Source: Actinoalloteichus hymeniacidonis
GTDB taxonomy: Bacteria > Actinomycetota > Actinomycetes > Mycobacteriales > Pseudonocardiaceae
Direction: 5' to 3'
DNA: 64,000 nt
Assembly (NCBI RefSeq): GCF_014203365.1
Contig: NZ_JACHIS010000001.1
Span: 4,588,001 to 4,652,000, forward strand
The notes beneath the pieces are model-generated. The model had not been told where the DNA came from, did no database searches, and saw only the letters and a list, made by a program, of their open reading frames with translations. The position numbers and the translations under genes were made by a program. Positions 50,765 to 61,100 of this stretch are shown here, one piece after another. Position 1 is the stretch's first letter. Each line of letters opens with the position of its first letter.

Positions 50765-51396
50765 ACCGCACCCTGCGCAGCACTCTCTGCGCCACGGCAC
50801 TTGCAGCACTCGCATTGGCCGGGTGTTCCAACGAGACTGGCGGCGAAGCCACACCCTCCGGCCCGACCACAGACGCTCCCGGCGAGACCTCGGCCGCAAC
50901 CGACACCGAGACGTCTGGTGCAGAAGGAGACCGCGCCGTCGAAGACCTCGATATCGGTGGCGGGGCCGAGGACCCATGTTCGCTACTGACCACAGATCAG
51001 GTCACCGGATATGGATTCGCAGAGGCTGGCGAAGTTCGCGAGTCCGGAGTGAGCACACCGGAATGCAAATGGAGCAACCGGGAAGGCACTTCGCTTACGG
51101 ACGTCTACGTCCATCACGACAACACACCTGGCGGGCTCACCGGTTTGATCTCGCGAGAAGCGAACTTCCCGTTCTTCGAGAGCGGAGTCGAGGTCGTGGG
51201 CCGACCTGCTGTGCATACCGACATCACAGCCGCCCCCGAAGGGCAATGTTCGACCTACGTCGACCTCACTGCTGACAGCACGCTGTCCATCTACGTCTAC
51301 ATCTCCGAAGACGACGCCGCTGCCTACAGCGACCCGTGTGCCAAGGCCGACGAGGTGGCCGCGCAGGTGATCGAGAACATTCAAGGGGGGATCTGA
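50761..51396 (+). CDS. DUF3558 lipoprotein, copy 2
   Basis: A 211-residue lipoprotein from ATG 50761 (MNRTLRSTLCATALAALALAGCSNE). The lipobox is LAGC, followed by a Thr/Glu-rich linker and the DUF3558 core (EDPCSLLTTDQVTGYGF, ECKWSNREGT, DPCAKADEVAAQVIENI). It is clearly duplicated from the 49402 gene. It lies between the small helical protein and the PPE-like gene, separated from the latter by one base, so all three are one transcript. Confidence 0.88.
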   Translation: MNRTLRSTLCATALAALALAGCSNETGGEATPSGPTTDAPGETSAATDTETSGAEGDRAVEDLDIGGGAEDPCSLLTTDQVTGYGFAEAGEVRESGVSTPECKWSNREGTSLTDVYVHHDNTPGGLTGLISREANFPFFESGVEVVGRPAVHTDITAAPEGQCSTYVDLTADSTLSIYVYISEDDAAAYSDPCAKADEVAAQVIENIQGGI

Positions 51397-51397
51397 G

Positions 51398-52795
<1,398 letters not shown>

Positions 52796-52806
52796 TACGA
52801 ACAACC

Positions 52807-52843
52807 CACGCACCGGACAGGTGGTTCACCTGTCCGGTGCGTG
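52807..52843 (+). terminator. hairpin between the PPE-like gene and espG
   Basis: A perfect 17-bp stem CACGCACCGGACAGGTG/CACCTGTCCGGTGCGTG with a 3-base loop, 11 bases after the PPE-like stop and 19 before the espG start. It should terminate or attenuate the transcript, giving less chaperone than substrate. Confidence 0.85.
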
Positions 52844-52862
52844 ATCGCGATCGGGAGCAAGG

Positions 52863-53639
52863 ATGTTGCGGAGCAAGATCACCATCTCCAACGTGGCCTA
52901 CGACGTCTTGTGGGAGCAGGAGAAGCTCGAAGACAAACATCTCGCGCTGCGCACGAAGTCCCCGGGAAGAACCTTCGATGAACGCCGTGAGCTGGTGGAC
53001 CAGGCATGGCAGGAGCTCGGCAGGTTGGGGTTGGCCAGGGGCCGTGAGGCGCATCCCGATCTTGTCGACGCCCTACACCTGATCAAGCGGGCCGCTATCG
53101 AGTTCTACGGCTGGTTCAGCAGCGGGAAGAAGGACACTCGATCCGCGTTGGCCGTGGCACACGGCGAACAGGCCCTGCTCGCCGAGCTCGTCGACGACGA
53201 GTTGAGCTTCGCGCCACTGCGCTCCACCGGTCTGATCGACGGTCTGGTCTCCGCGCTGCCGCCCAATCCCGGCGGTCGAGGACGCTCCTTCAATTTCCCC
53301 AAGGCGGCGTTCTCCGGTGGGGACAAGCCCTCAGCGCAGAACGACCTGGGTTTCGAAGGGTCCTCCGGCGGTAACGGCGGCACCGACATCAAGGCGTTGA
53401 AACAGCTGCTCGGGCAGCCACGTTCATCAGCGGGGCAGCTCTACGTCGCGCGCCGCGACCGCTTCGGGAAGCGGCATCGCGTCGAGAACGCGCTCAGCTT
53501 CTTCGACCCGCCGCCCGGCCGGTACCTCGCGCAGGAGACCCCTGGTCCCGACGGCACCACCTGGATGGTCGTCGCGCCCGCGAACGCCAGGGCCCTGTCG
53601 GCACGGCTGTCCGAGATGGTGGGGACGCTTCCCAGCTGA
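52863..53639 (+). CDS. espG: ESX secretion-associated protein EspG
   Basis: A 258-residue cytosolic chaperone of type VII substrates. ATG 52863 follows GGGAG and AAGG. The family core is AGQLYVARRDRFGKRHRVEN followed by ALSFFDPPPGRYL near the C-terminus. An N-terminal beta-strand region and a central helical part (ALHLIKRAAIEFYGWFSSG) agree with EspG structures. EspG binds PPE proteins and keeps them soluble; the adjacent PPE-like gene is the obvious client. Confidence 0.9.
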   Translation: MLRSKITISNVAYDVLWEQEKLEDKHLALRTKSPGRTFDERRELVDQAWQELGRLGLARGREAHPDLVDALHLIKRAAIEFYGWFSSGKKDTRSALAVAHGEQALLAELVDDELSFAPLRSTGLIDGLVSALPPNPGGRGRSFNFPKAAFSGGDKPSAQNDLGFEGSSGGNGGTDIKALKQLLGQPRSSAGQLYVARRDRFGKRHRVENALSFFDPPPGRYLAQETPGPDGTTWMVVAPANARALSARLSEMVGTLPS

Positions 53640-53731
53640 TCTCGCGGAGTTTTTGGCTTGATCGCGCCGGCCGCATACCGTTGATCACGAATCCGTGACG
53701 GCACGCTCGAGCACGATTACCATGACGCTCT

Positions 53732-54694
53732 GTGTTCATCCCCACGACGGCACCCGCCTGCGCACAAGAGCAGGACTCCTGGTGTGACCGGGTCTACCAA
53801 CTCACCGACAACGCTGTCCTCGCGCAGATCTCCCCTGGCCTGATCACCGCGATCCAGATCGTCCTGATCTTCCTCGCTGCGTCCATCATCCGCTTCGTGC
53901 TGCACCGCCTCATCGGCCGGGCGACACAGATGGACGGAAGCCAGAAGGTGCCTGCTCTGCTGCGTCCCCTCCGGGATCGCGCACCGGACGCCCTGGGGCC
54001 GCTACTGTCCGAGCGACGCATCCAGCGGGCCAGAACGATCGGCTCCGTCCTGAAATCGATCACCTCGTTCCTGGTGTTCGGATTCGCCCTGATCTTCTCG
54101 CTCGATCAACTCGGCATCGAGATGGCACCGATCATCGCCTCCGCCGGGGTCCTGGGTGTTGCTCTCGGTTTCGGTGCGCAGAACCTGGTTCGGGACTTCC
54201 TGTCCGGGATGTTCATGATGATGGAGGACCAGTACGGGGTCGGCGACATCGTCGACCTCGGCGACGCGACGGGCACGGTCGAGGCGGTCGGACTCCGCGT
54301 CACCACAATCCGCGATCTGGGCGGCACCGTCTGGTATGTCCGCAACGGCGAGGTCCTGCGGGTCGGCAACTTCAGTCAGGGGCACGCCGTCGCGGTGATC
54401 GATCTCCCGCTGGCCCACACCTCCGACGTCGACGCGGCGCTCCAGCTGGCCCTGGCCACCGCTGCCGAGGCTGCGGCGCAGGCACCGCTGGCCGAGAACG
54501 TTCTGGAGGCCCCCGAGATGTTGGGTGTCGACCAGATCACCTCGGACACCATCACCATCAGACTGACGGTCAAGGTGCGGCCCGGAAAGCAGTGGGCGGT
54601 GCAGCGTGCCCTGCGGGCTCGGATCAAGATCGCATTCGATCAAGCGGAGATCAGCGCCCCCTATCCCAGCGGCCGACACTTCTACCAGGGATGA
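53732..54694 (+). CDS. MscS-family mechanosensitive channel
   Basis: A 320-residue membrane protein from GTG 53732 (VFIPTTAPACAQEQDSW). Three hydrophobic helices are followed by the pore-lining pattern GVLGVALGFGAQNLVRDFLSGMF. The beta domain follows with DIVDLGDATGTVEAVGLRVT and VWYVRNGEV. It should open on hypo-osmotic shock and release solutes. It lies 40 bases before glbO and may share its transcript. Confidence 0.92.
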   Translation: MFIPTTAPACAQEQDSWCDRVYQLTDNAVLAQISPGLITAIQIVLIFLAASIIRFVLHRLIGRATQMDGSQKVPALLRPLRDRAPDALGPLLSERRIQRARTIGSVLKSITSFLVFGFALIFSLDQLGIEMAPIIASAGVLGVALGFGAQNLVRDFLSGMFMMMEDQYGVGDIVDLGDATGTVEAVGLRVTTIRDLGGTVWYVRNGEVLRVGNFSQGHAVAVIDLPLAHTSDVDAALQLALATAAEAAAQAPLAENVLEAPEMLGVDQITSDTITIRLTVKVRPGKQWAVQRALRARIKIAFDQAEISAPYPSGRHFYQG

Positions 54695-54733
54695 CTCCTT
54701 GGTTACCACCCTGGCGGGAAGGGCGTTGCGGGC

Positions 54734-55135
54734 GTGAGCGAGTATGGACGTGTGGGCGCATCGGAGAACTTCTACGAGGCAGTCGGAGGCGAGCAGACCT
54801 TCCGGAGGATCGTCGCCCGGTTCTACTCCGAGGTGGCTCGGGACGAATTGCTGCGCCCCATGTACCCGGAAGAGGACCTGGGGCCCGCCGAAGACCGGCT
54901 TCGCATGTTCTTGGAACAGTACTGGGGCGGTCCGCACACGTACTCCGACCAGCGCGGTCACCCCCGGCTGCGCATGCGCCACGTCGGCTTCACCATCGGT
55001 GAGGCCGAACGCGTCGCGTGGCTGCGCTGCATGCGCGTGGCGGTCGATGAGGCGGACCTCGATCCCGCCCATCGCGACCGACTGTGGTCCTACCTGGAGA
55101 TGGCCGCTCAGACGCTGGTCAACTCCTGGCACTGA
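54734..55135 (+). CDS. glbO: group II truncated haemoglobin
   Basis: A 133-residue haem protein from GTG 54734. The proximal haem-ligand His is in the [10 protein letters not shown] segment (about residues 75-84). [20 protein letters not shown] carries the distal pocket, and [16 protein letters not shown] the G-helix Trp. M. tuberculosis GlbO binds oxygen and is linked to respiration and peroxide handling; a similar role is inferred. Position between MscS and a GH13 enzyme matches that region. Confidence 0.95.
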   Translation: MSEYGRVGASENFYEAVGGEQTFRRIVARFYSEVARDELLRPMYPEEDLGPAEDRLRMFLEQYWGGPHTYSDQRGHPRLRMRHVGFTIGEAERVAWLRCMRVAVDEADLDPAHRDRLWSYLEMAAQTLVNSWH

Positions 55136-55165
55136 CCACAGGCGGGCGAGAAGCCGGACCCCGAG

Positions 55166-55196
55166 CACGAACGACCCCCGATCGGGGCGATTCGTG
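55166..55196 (+). terminator. glbO terminator
   Basis: A stem CACGAA/TTCGTG with an inner CCCC/GGGG stem and a small internal loop, 30 bases after the glbO stop. Confidence 0.5.
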
Positions 55197-55279
55197 ATCC
55201 ACTTCTCTGCCCAAGGCCGCCATGCCCGATCACCCGTTTGAGGCAACTTCCCCCGAAACAGATGGCAGGATGGCTCCCT

Positions 55280-56875
55280 GTGCGACGATCTGCCGACCTT
55301 CAAACCGAGACTGCGGAGAACTCCGCGTGGTGGCGAAACGCAGTCTTCTACCAGGTCTACGTACGCTCCTTCGCCGACTCCGACGGTGACGGAGTCGGCG
55401 ACATCAACGGCATCCGGGCGAGACTCGGATACCTGGAACTCCTCGGCGTCGATGCCCTGTGGCTGACGCCGTTCTACCGCTCTCCGATGGCCGACCACGG
55501 TTACGACGTGGCTGACCCCAGAGATGTCGACCCCCGATTCGGCGATCTGGCGGCCTTCGATCAGCTGGTGAGCGAGGCTCACGCCTGCGGCATCCGGGTC
55601 ACGATCGACCTGGTACCCAACCACAGCAGTGATCAGCATCCCTGGTTCCAGCAGGCGTTGCGGGCGGGCCCAGGCAGTCCGGAGCGGGATCGCTACGTCT
55701 TCCGTTCCGGCCGTGGCCCGGATGGCTCCCAGCCGCCCAACAACTGGACCAGCATCTTCGGTGGCCCGGCCTGGACCAGGCTGCCGGACGGGCAGTGGTA
55801 CCTGCACCTGTTCGCCCCGCAGCAACCCGATCTGAACTGGGCCAATACCGAGGTCTGGAACGACCTCGAGCAGACCCTTCGGTTCTGGCTCGATCGGGGC
55901 GTCGACGGCTTCCGCATCGACGTGGCGCACGGCATGGCCAAGCCGGACGGGCTGCCGGACATGGACCCCCGCGCAGACCAGGGTTCGGCGGTACTGCACG
56001 ACAACCGGCTCGATCCCCGGTTCGACAACGATGGCGTCCACGACATCCATCGCATGGTCCGCAAGGTTCTCGACCAGTACCCGGGCCGCGTCGCCATCGG
56101 CGAGATCTGGGTCAAGGAATCCGAGCGATTCGCTCGCTATCTTCGGCCCGACGAGCTGCACCTGGGGTTCAATTTCAGGCTCGTCGAGGCACGGTTCAAC
56201 GCGGAATTGATCCGCGAGGCCATCGATCACTCGATGTCGGCCCTGTCGGCCACCGATGCCCCACCGACCTGGACGCTGTCCAACCACGACGTGGTCCGTC
56301 ACGTGTCCCGCTACGGTGGCGGCGCCATCGGGGTGCAGCGGGCCAGGGCGATGACACTGGTCGAGCTGGCTCTGCCGGGAGTCACGTTCCTCTACAACGG
56401 CGAGGAACTCGGGCTGCCCAACGTCGAGCTGCCGGACTGGGCGTTGCAGGATCCGATCTGGGAGCGTTCCCGGCACACCGAACGCGGCCGGGACGGCTGT
56501 CGGATTCCGATGCCGTGGGAGGGCGAGACACCGCCCTTCGGTTTCTCCACCCGGGCCGAGACCTGGCTGCCGATCCCACCGGAATGGGCGGGATTGTCAG
56601 CCGAACATCAACTCGAGGATCCGGACTCGATGCTGTCGCTGTACCGGCAGGCCTTGGAGTTGCGCAAGACCACCTCGGCATTCGAGGGCACCGAGGTCGA
56701 GTGGTACGGGGCTCCGGAGGGCTGCTTCGCGTTCCGACGCAAGGGCGGCGGGCTCATCTGCGCGCTGAACACCTCGTCGGTTCCCGTTCCCCTGCCGCCT
56801 GGGGAGATCCTGTTGTCCAGTGGGCCGCTGGGTGATGGCGAATTGCCGCCGGACACGGCGGCCTGGCTGCGCTGA
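55280..56875 (+). CDS. GH13 alpha-glucosidase (AglA/Rv2471-like)
   Basis: A 531-residue alpha-amylase-family enzyme. GTG 55280 has AGGA nine bases upstream; ATG 55262 and TTG 55238 are alternatives. The GH13 catalytic residues are Asp in GFRIDVAHG, Glu in AIGEIWVKE and Asp in LSNHDVV. VYQVYVRSFADSDGDGVGD is the oligo-1,6/alpha-glucosidase N-terminal pattern, and DLVPNHSS is region I. It should split terminal alpha-glucosides such as maltose. The order glbO then glucosidase matches M. tuberculosis. Confidence 0.93.
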   Translation: MRRSADLQTETAENSAWWRNAVFYQVYVRSFADSDGDGVGDINGIRARLGYLELLGVDALWLTPFYRSPMADHGYDVADPRDVDPRFGDLAAFDQLVSEAHACGIRVTIDLVPNHSSDQHPWFQQALRAGPGSPERDRYVFRSGRGPDGSQPPNNWTSIFGGPAWTRLPDGQWYLHLFAPQQPDLNWANTEVWNDLEQTLRFWLDRGVDGFRIDVAHGMAKPDGLPDMDPRADQGSAVLHDNRLDPRFDNDGVHDIHRMVRKVLDQYPGRVAIGEIWVKESERFARYLRPDELHLGFNFRLVEARFNAELIREAIDHSMSALSATDAPPTWTLSNHDVVRHVSRYGGGAIGVQRARAMTLVELALPGVTFLYNGEELGLPNVELPDWALQDPIWERSRHTERGRDGCRIPMPWEGETPPFGFSTRAETWLPIPPEWAGLSAEHQLEDPDSMLSLYRQALELRKTTSAFEGTEVEWYGAPEGCFAFRRKGGGLICALNTSSVPVPLPPGEILLSSGPLGDGELPPDTAAWLR

Positions 56876-56895
56876 CGGCCTAGGCTCATCGACAC

Positions 56896-56930
56896 AGACG
56901 CCGGATGCGATCGATTCGCATCCGGCGTCT
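56896..56930 (+). terminator. terminator between the glucosidase and the next gene
   Basis: A perfect 15-bp stem AGACGCCGGATGCGA/TCGCATCCGGCGTCT with loop TCGAT. It is 20 bases after the glucosidase stop and can also serve the convergent gene ending at 56969. Confidence 0.8.
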
Positions 56931-56968
56931 TGGGTATATCGAACGGGTGCTGTCGACCCGCGTCGTCC

Positions 56969-57622
56969 TCAGATCAGCAACGGCAGCATGGCGTGCCTGC
57001 GGCGCACCACCGAACCGAATCTGGCATCCAGGCGAAGCCACGAATCGGTGGCGACGACACGCACCTGGTCATCGGCCGTATCGCCTCCCACGAAGCCCAT
57101 CCCGGAGAGGGCGAACAGGCAACGCAACGGGATCTTGACGTCGAGTCCGGACCCGCTGACGGTCAGCACCGTCTGATCCAGCAGCGACGCGGGCGGCGTG
57201 CCATGCGGCCCGGAGTTCTCCCTGGCCACCGATACTCCCCGGTCGGCGAGTTCGGCGATCGTGTCCGCAGGCACGTCGTCCACCCGCTGCCACCCGTTGA
57301 CCGGCGGCAATGCCGATCGCCACATGAGGTCCTGCGGCAACCCGGGGTCCAACCGGTCGCCGCGCACCATGGTGAGCGTGGTCAGCAGGTCGTTGGCCCA
57401 GACCGTGGTGTCGTCCGGCGCGAGCACTCCCTCGACCGAGCGAGTGACCAGCGCGTCGAACGGCGTGGACACCCAGGCATCCAGCATCGGCGGCGCATCG
57501 GCCTCGATTCCGGGGCGATTACGCAACCGCACCACCGCCTGTTGGTCGAGACGCACCGCGCGCGCCACGAACGCGCCGAGGTCGTCTCGCGCGGCAGCGT
57601 CGCCGAGTCGAAGCTCAGCCAT
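56969..57622 (-). CDS. conserved actinobacterial protein (Rv2474c-like)
   Basis: A 217-residue soluble protein without signal or membrane segment. It contains LGAFVARAVRLDQQAVVRLR, WANDLLTTLTMVRGDRLDPG and a central DDVPADTIAELADRG part. I do not recognise a catalytic motif. It matches the position and style of Rv2474c. Its start overlaps the thioesterase stop by eight bases, so the two are co-translated. Confidence 0.8.
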   Translation of the reverse strand: MAELRLGDAAARDDLGAFVARAVRLDQQAVVRLRNRPGIEADAPPMLDAWVSTPFDALVTRSVEGVLAPDDTTVWANDLLTTLTMVRGDRLDPGLPQDLMWRSALPPVNGWQRVDDVPADTIAELADRGVSVARENSGPHGTPPASLLDQTVLTVSGSGLDVKIPLRCLFALSGMGFVGGDTADDQVRVVATDSWLRLDARFGSVVRRRHAMLPLLI

Positions 57623-58124
57623 GGGAATTCACCGCCTGGGGTCGTGGAACGGGAACCTTCGCTCGCCAGCCTGCCAGGAAGTCACGCTCGGTATCGGTGA
57701 GCCTGCGTGGCCTGCCCACGGCGAGGTCATAGGGCACCATCACCGTCTCGGCCGTCGCCGCAACCGGATCGTCGGCCGACCGTCCGCTGCGCAGCACGTA
57801 GACCAGGGTGAACGACGCGGCCCGCAGCTCGTTGACGGCGATCTCGACGCGCAGCGCGCCACCGTCGACCACCAACGGCTTGAGGTAGTCGACGGTGAGC
57901 CGGGCGACGACGGCACCGTCGGCCATCCCGACCTCACCGCGTCGACCGCCCTCGACGAACAACAGCGCGACCCGCGCCTCCTCCAGCAATGTGACCGTGT
58001 TCGCGTGGTTGACATGACCGAACGCATCCATGTCGGACCACCTCGGCGTCACATCAGTGACATACACACCCAAGGGACGAATGCCTCCCAGCGGATCGAC
58101 CTCGTATAGCCGTCGGCTCACCAT
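57615..58124 (-). CDS. acyl-CoA thioesterase (hotdog fold, 4HBT)
   Basis: A 169-residue hotdog-fold thioesterase from ATG 58124. The active-site helix is in RWSDMDAFGHVNHANTVTLL, with the Asp in the position of the catalytic Asp of 4-hydroxybenzoyl-CoA thioesterases. LVVDGGALRVEIAVNEL forms the central strand. It hydrolyses an acyl-CoA, of unknown chain. It follows gdh by 32 bases on the same strand, as in M. tuberculosis Rv2475c. Confidence 0.9.
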   Translation of the reverse strand: MVSRRLYEVDPLGGIRPLGVYVTDVTPRWSDMDAFGHVNHANTVTLLEEARVALLFVEGGRRGEVGMADGAVVARLTVDYLKPLVVDGGALRVEIAVNELRAASFTLVYVLRSGRSADDPVAATAETVMVPYDLAVGRPRRLTDTERDFLAGWRAKVPVPRPQAVNSHG

Positions 58125-58156
58125 AACGCCGGCCGTTACGTCGGCCGGACATCTGC

Positions 58157-61100
58157 TCATCTCACCATGCTGCGGATCTGCCTGGCCGCCACCGACAAGG
58201 TCGCCAGGTCGAGCTTGGCGACGCTGTTGATCGCGGACAACGTCGTCCCGGCTCGTTCCAACCGTGAGGAGTTCGCCTGCTCCCACTGGTCGATCTTCTC
58301 CTGGACGCCTTGGTTCGGGTCGCTGTTGCGCAGTACGTCGATGGTGATCTTGCGCAGCGAAGTGTAGACGTCGTCTCGGAGCGCGAGCCGCGCCAACGCA
58401 TGCCAGCGATTGCCCCGTTCCAGGTCGCTGACGGAGTTCAGAATCCGGTCGATATCCAGGTGCGCGGATACCGCGAAGTACAGCTCGGCGGCCTCCACCG
58501 GGGTGCGCTCGCGGCTGCCGCCGCCGTCTCGTTCCGCCAGCTCCGCGACCTCGGTGATGTCCAGGAGGCTGTAGGTGTGCAGCAGTGCCGCGACCCGCTC
58601 GGCGGTCGCCGCAGGCACGCCCGCGGTCACCAAGCGCGTCGAGAACTCCGTGGCGCTCTCCAGCTCGCGGCCCCGCAACAGACCGAGCACCTGCGGGGTC
58701 AGCTCCTGGATGACGGGCTTGAACCGGGCGATCTCGGCGCCGACGGCGAGCGGTTGCGGGCGGTTGGACAACAACCACCGTGCCGACCGGTCCAACAGAC
58801 GCCGCGACTGGAGCACCAGATCGTCGGCGACGTCGCTGGACACGATCGTGTCCAGCTCGTCGACCGCCTGCCACAGGGCAGGCAGATCGAATACCTCGGT
58901 GACCACCGCGAACGCCCGCACGGCGTCGGTGGTGGTCACGCTCATCTCCTCGGCCAGCCGGAAGGCGTAGGAGACGCCGCCGCCGTCGACCACCTCGTTG
59001 ACGAGCATCGTGGTGATGATCTCGCGGCGAAGCGGGTGCTGCGAGATCAGCTCGCCGAAGCGCTCGCGCAGCTGTGTCGGGAAGTAGCTCGGCAGCCTGC
59101 CCGCGAAGATCTCGGCCTCCGGCAGGTTGCCCGCCAGGATGTCGTCCTTGAGCGCGAGCTTGACGTGGGCCATCAGCGTGGCGAGTTCCGGCGACGTCAG
59201 TCCCTCGCTCGCCTTGTCCATCGCCTTGAAGCGCGCCACGCTGGGCAGTACCTCGAGCTCGCGGTCCAAGCCGTGGTGTGCTTCGAGGTTGGCGACCAGC
59301 CGCGCGTGCACCGACACCATCGGGGCCGCATGCGACCGGGAGACACCCAACACCGCGTTCTGACGGTAATTGTCGGCAAGCACGAGTTCGGAGACCTGGT
59401 CGGTCATCTCGCCGAGCAACGCATTGCGCTGCTCCGGATCCAGACCGCCCGAGGCGATCACCCGGTCCAGCAGGATCTTGATGTTGACCTCGTGGTCGGA
59501 GCAGTCCACCCCGGCCGAGTTGTCCAGGGCATCGGTGTTGACCTTGCCGCCCACCTTGGCGAACTCGATCCGACCACGCTGGGTAAGACCCAGGTTGCCC
59601 CCCTCGCCGACGACCTTGACCCGCAGGTCGCGGCCGTCTACCCGGAGCACGTCGTTGGCCTTGTCACCCACATCGAGATGCGATTCGTCGGAGGCCTTGA
59701 CGTAGGTGCCGATGCCGCCGTTCCACAACAGGTCGACCGGTGCGCCCAGGATCGCCTTCACCAGCTCCGGCGAGGACAGCGTGGTCACCCCTTCGTCGAG
59801 CCCCAGTGCGGCACGCACCTCCGGTCCGATCGGAATGGCCTTCACGCTGCGCGGCCACACGCCGCCGCCCGCGCTGATCAGCGTGCGGTCGTAGTCCTCC
59901 CAGCTCGAACGAGGCAGTGCGTAGAGCCTGCTGCGCTCCGCGAAGGACGTCGCCGCGTCGGGCTCGGGGTCCAGGAAGATGTGCCGGTGGTCGAATGCGG
60001 CGACCAGACGGATGTGCTCGGAGAGCAGCATGCCGTTGCCGAAGACGTCACCGGACATGTCGCCGACCCCGACCACGGTGAAGTCGTCCTGTTGGGTGTT
60101 CACGCCGAGCTCGCGGAAGTGACGTCGCACGCTCTCCCAGGCGCCCTTGGCGGTGATGCCCATCTGCTTGTGGTCGTAGCCGGCCGAACCGCCGGAGGCG
60201 AAGGCGTCACCCAGCCAGAAGCCGTAGGACTGTGCGACCTCGTTGGCGATGTCCGAGAACTTCGCGGTTCCCTTGTCCGCGGCCACCACCAGGTAGGTGT
60301 CGTCTCCGTCGTGCCGGACGACCTGATCGGCGGGCACCACTCGTCCCGCGTCGAGATTGTCGGTGAGGTCCAACAATCCGGAGATGAACATCCGGTAGCA
60401 GGCGATGCCCTCGGCGAGTGCGAGCTCCCGGTCGCGCCCCGGCTCGCCGGTCGGCGTCGGCGGACGCTTCACCACGAAGCCACCCTTGGCGCCGACCGGC
60501 ACGATCACCGCGTTCTTCACCGCCTGCGCCTTGACCAGGCCCAGCACCTCGGTGCGGAAGTCCTCCCGGCGATCCGACCAGCGCAGACCGCCTCGCGCGA
60601 CCGCCCCGAAACGCAGGTGCACGCCCTCGACCCTCGGCGAGCACACGAAGATCTCGAATGCGGGACGCGGCTCGGGCAGGTCGGAGATCTCGCTCGGCCG
60701 GAGCTTGATCGCCAGATACGACTTCTGCTCGCCGTCCGCATCACGAACGAAGTAGTTGGTGCGCAGCGTGGCCCGGATCAGGGTCACGTAGGACTGGAGG
60801 ATCCGGTCCACGTCGAGGCTGGTGACCTCGTCCAGCAGACCGGTGATCTCGGTGAGGAGTTCCTCGGTGGTCTCTCGACGCGACTGCTCGGAGTGGGCGG
60901 GGTCGAACCGGGTCTCGAAAAGTCGGACCAGGGCCTTGGTGACCTGCGGGTTCGCTCGCAGGGTGTCCTCGATGTAGTCCTGGCTGTAGGCGGTGCGGGC
61001 CTGCCGCAGGTACTTGGCGTAGGTGCGGAGCACCACGGCCTGTCGCCAGGTCAGATCGGCGCGCAGGACCAACGAGTTGAAGCCGTCGATCTCGCAGCGT

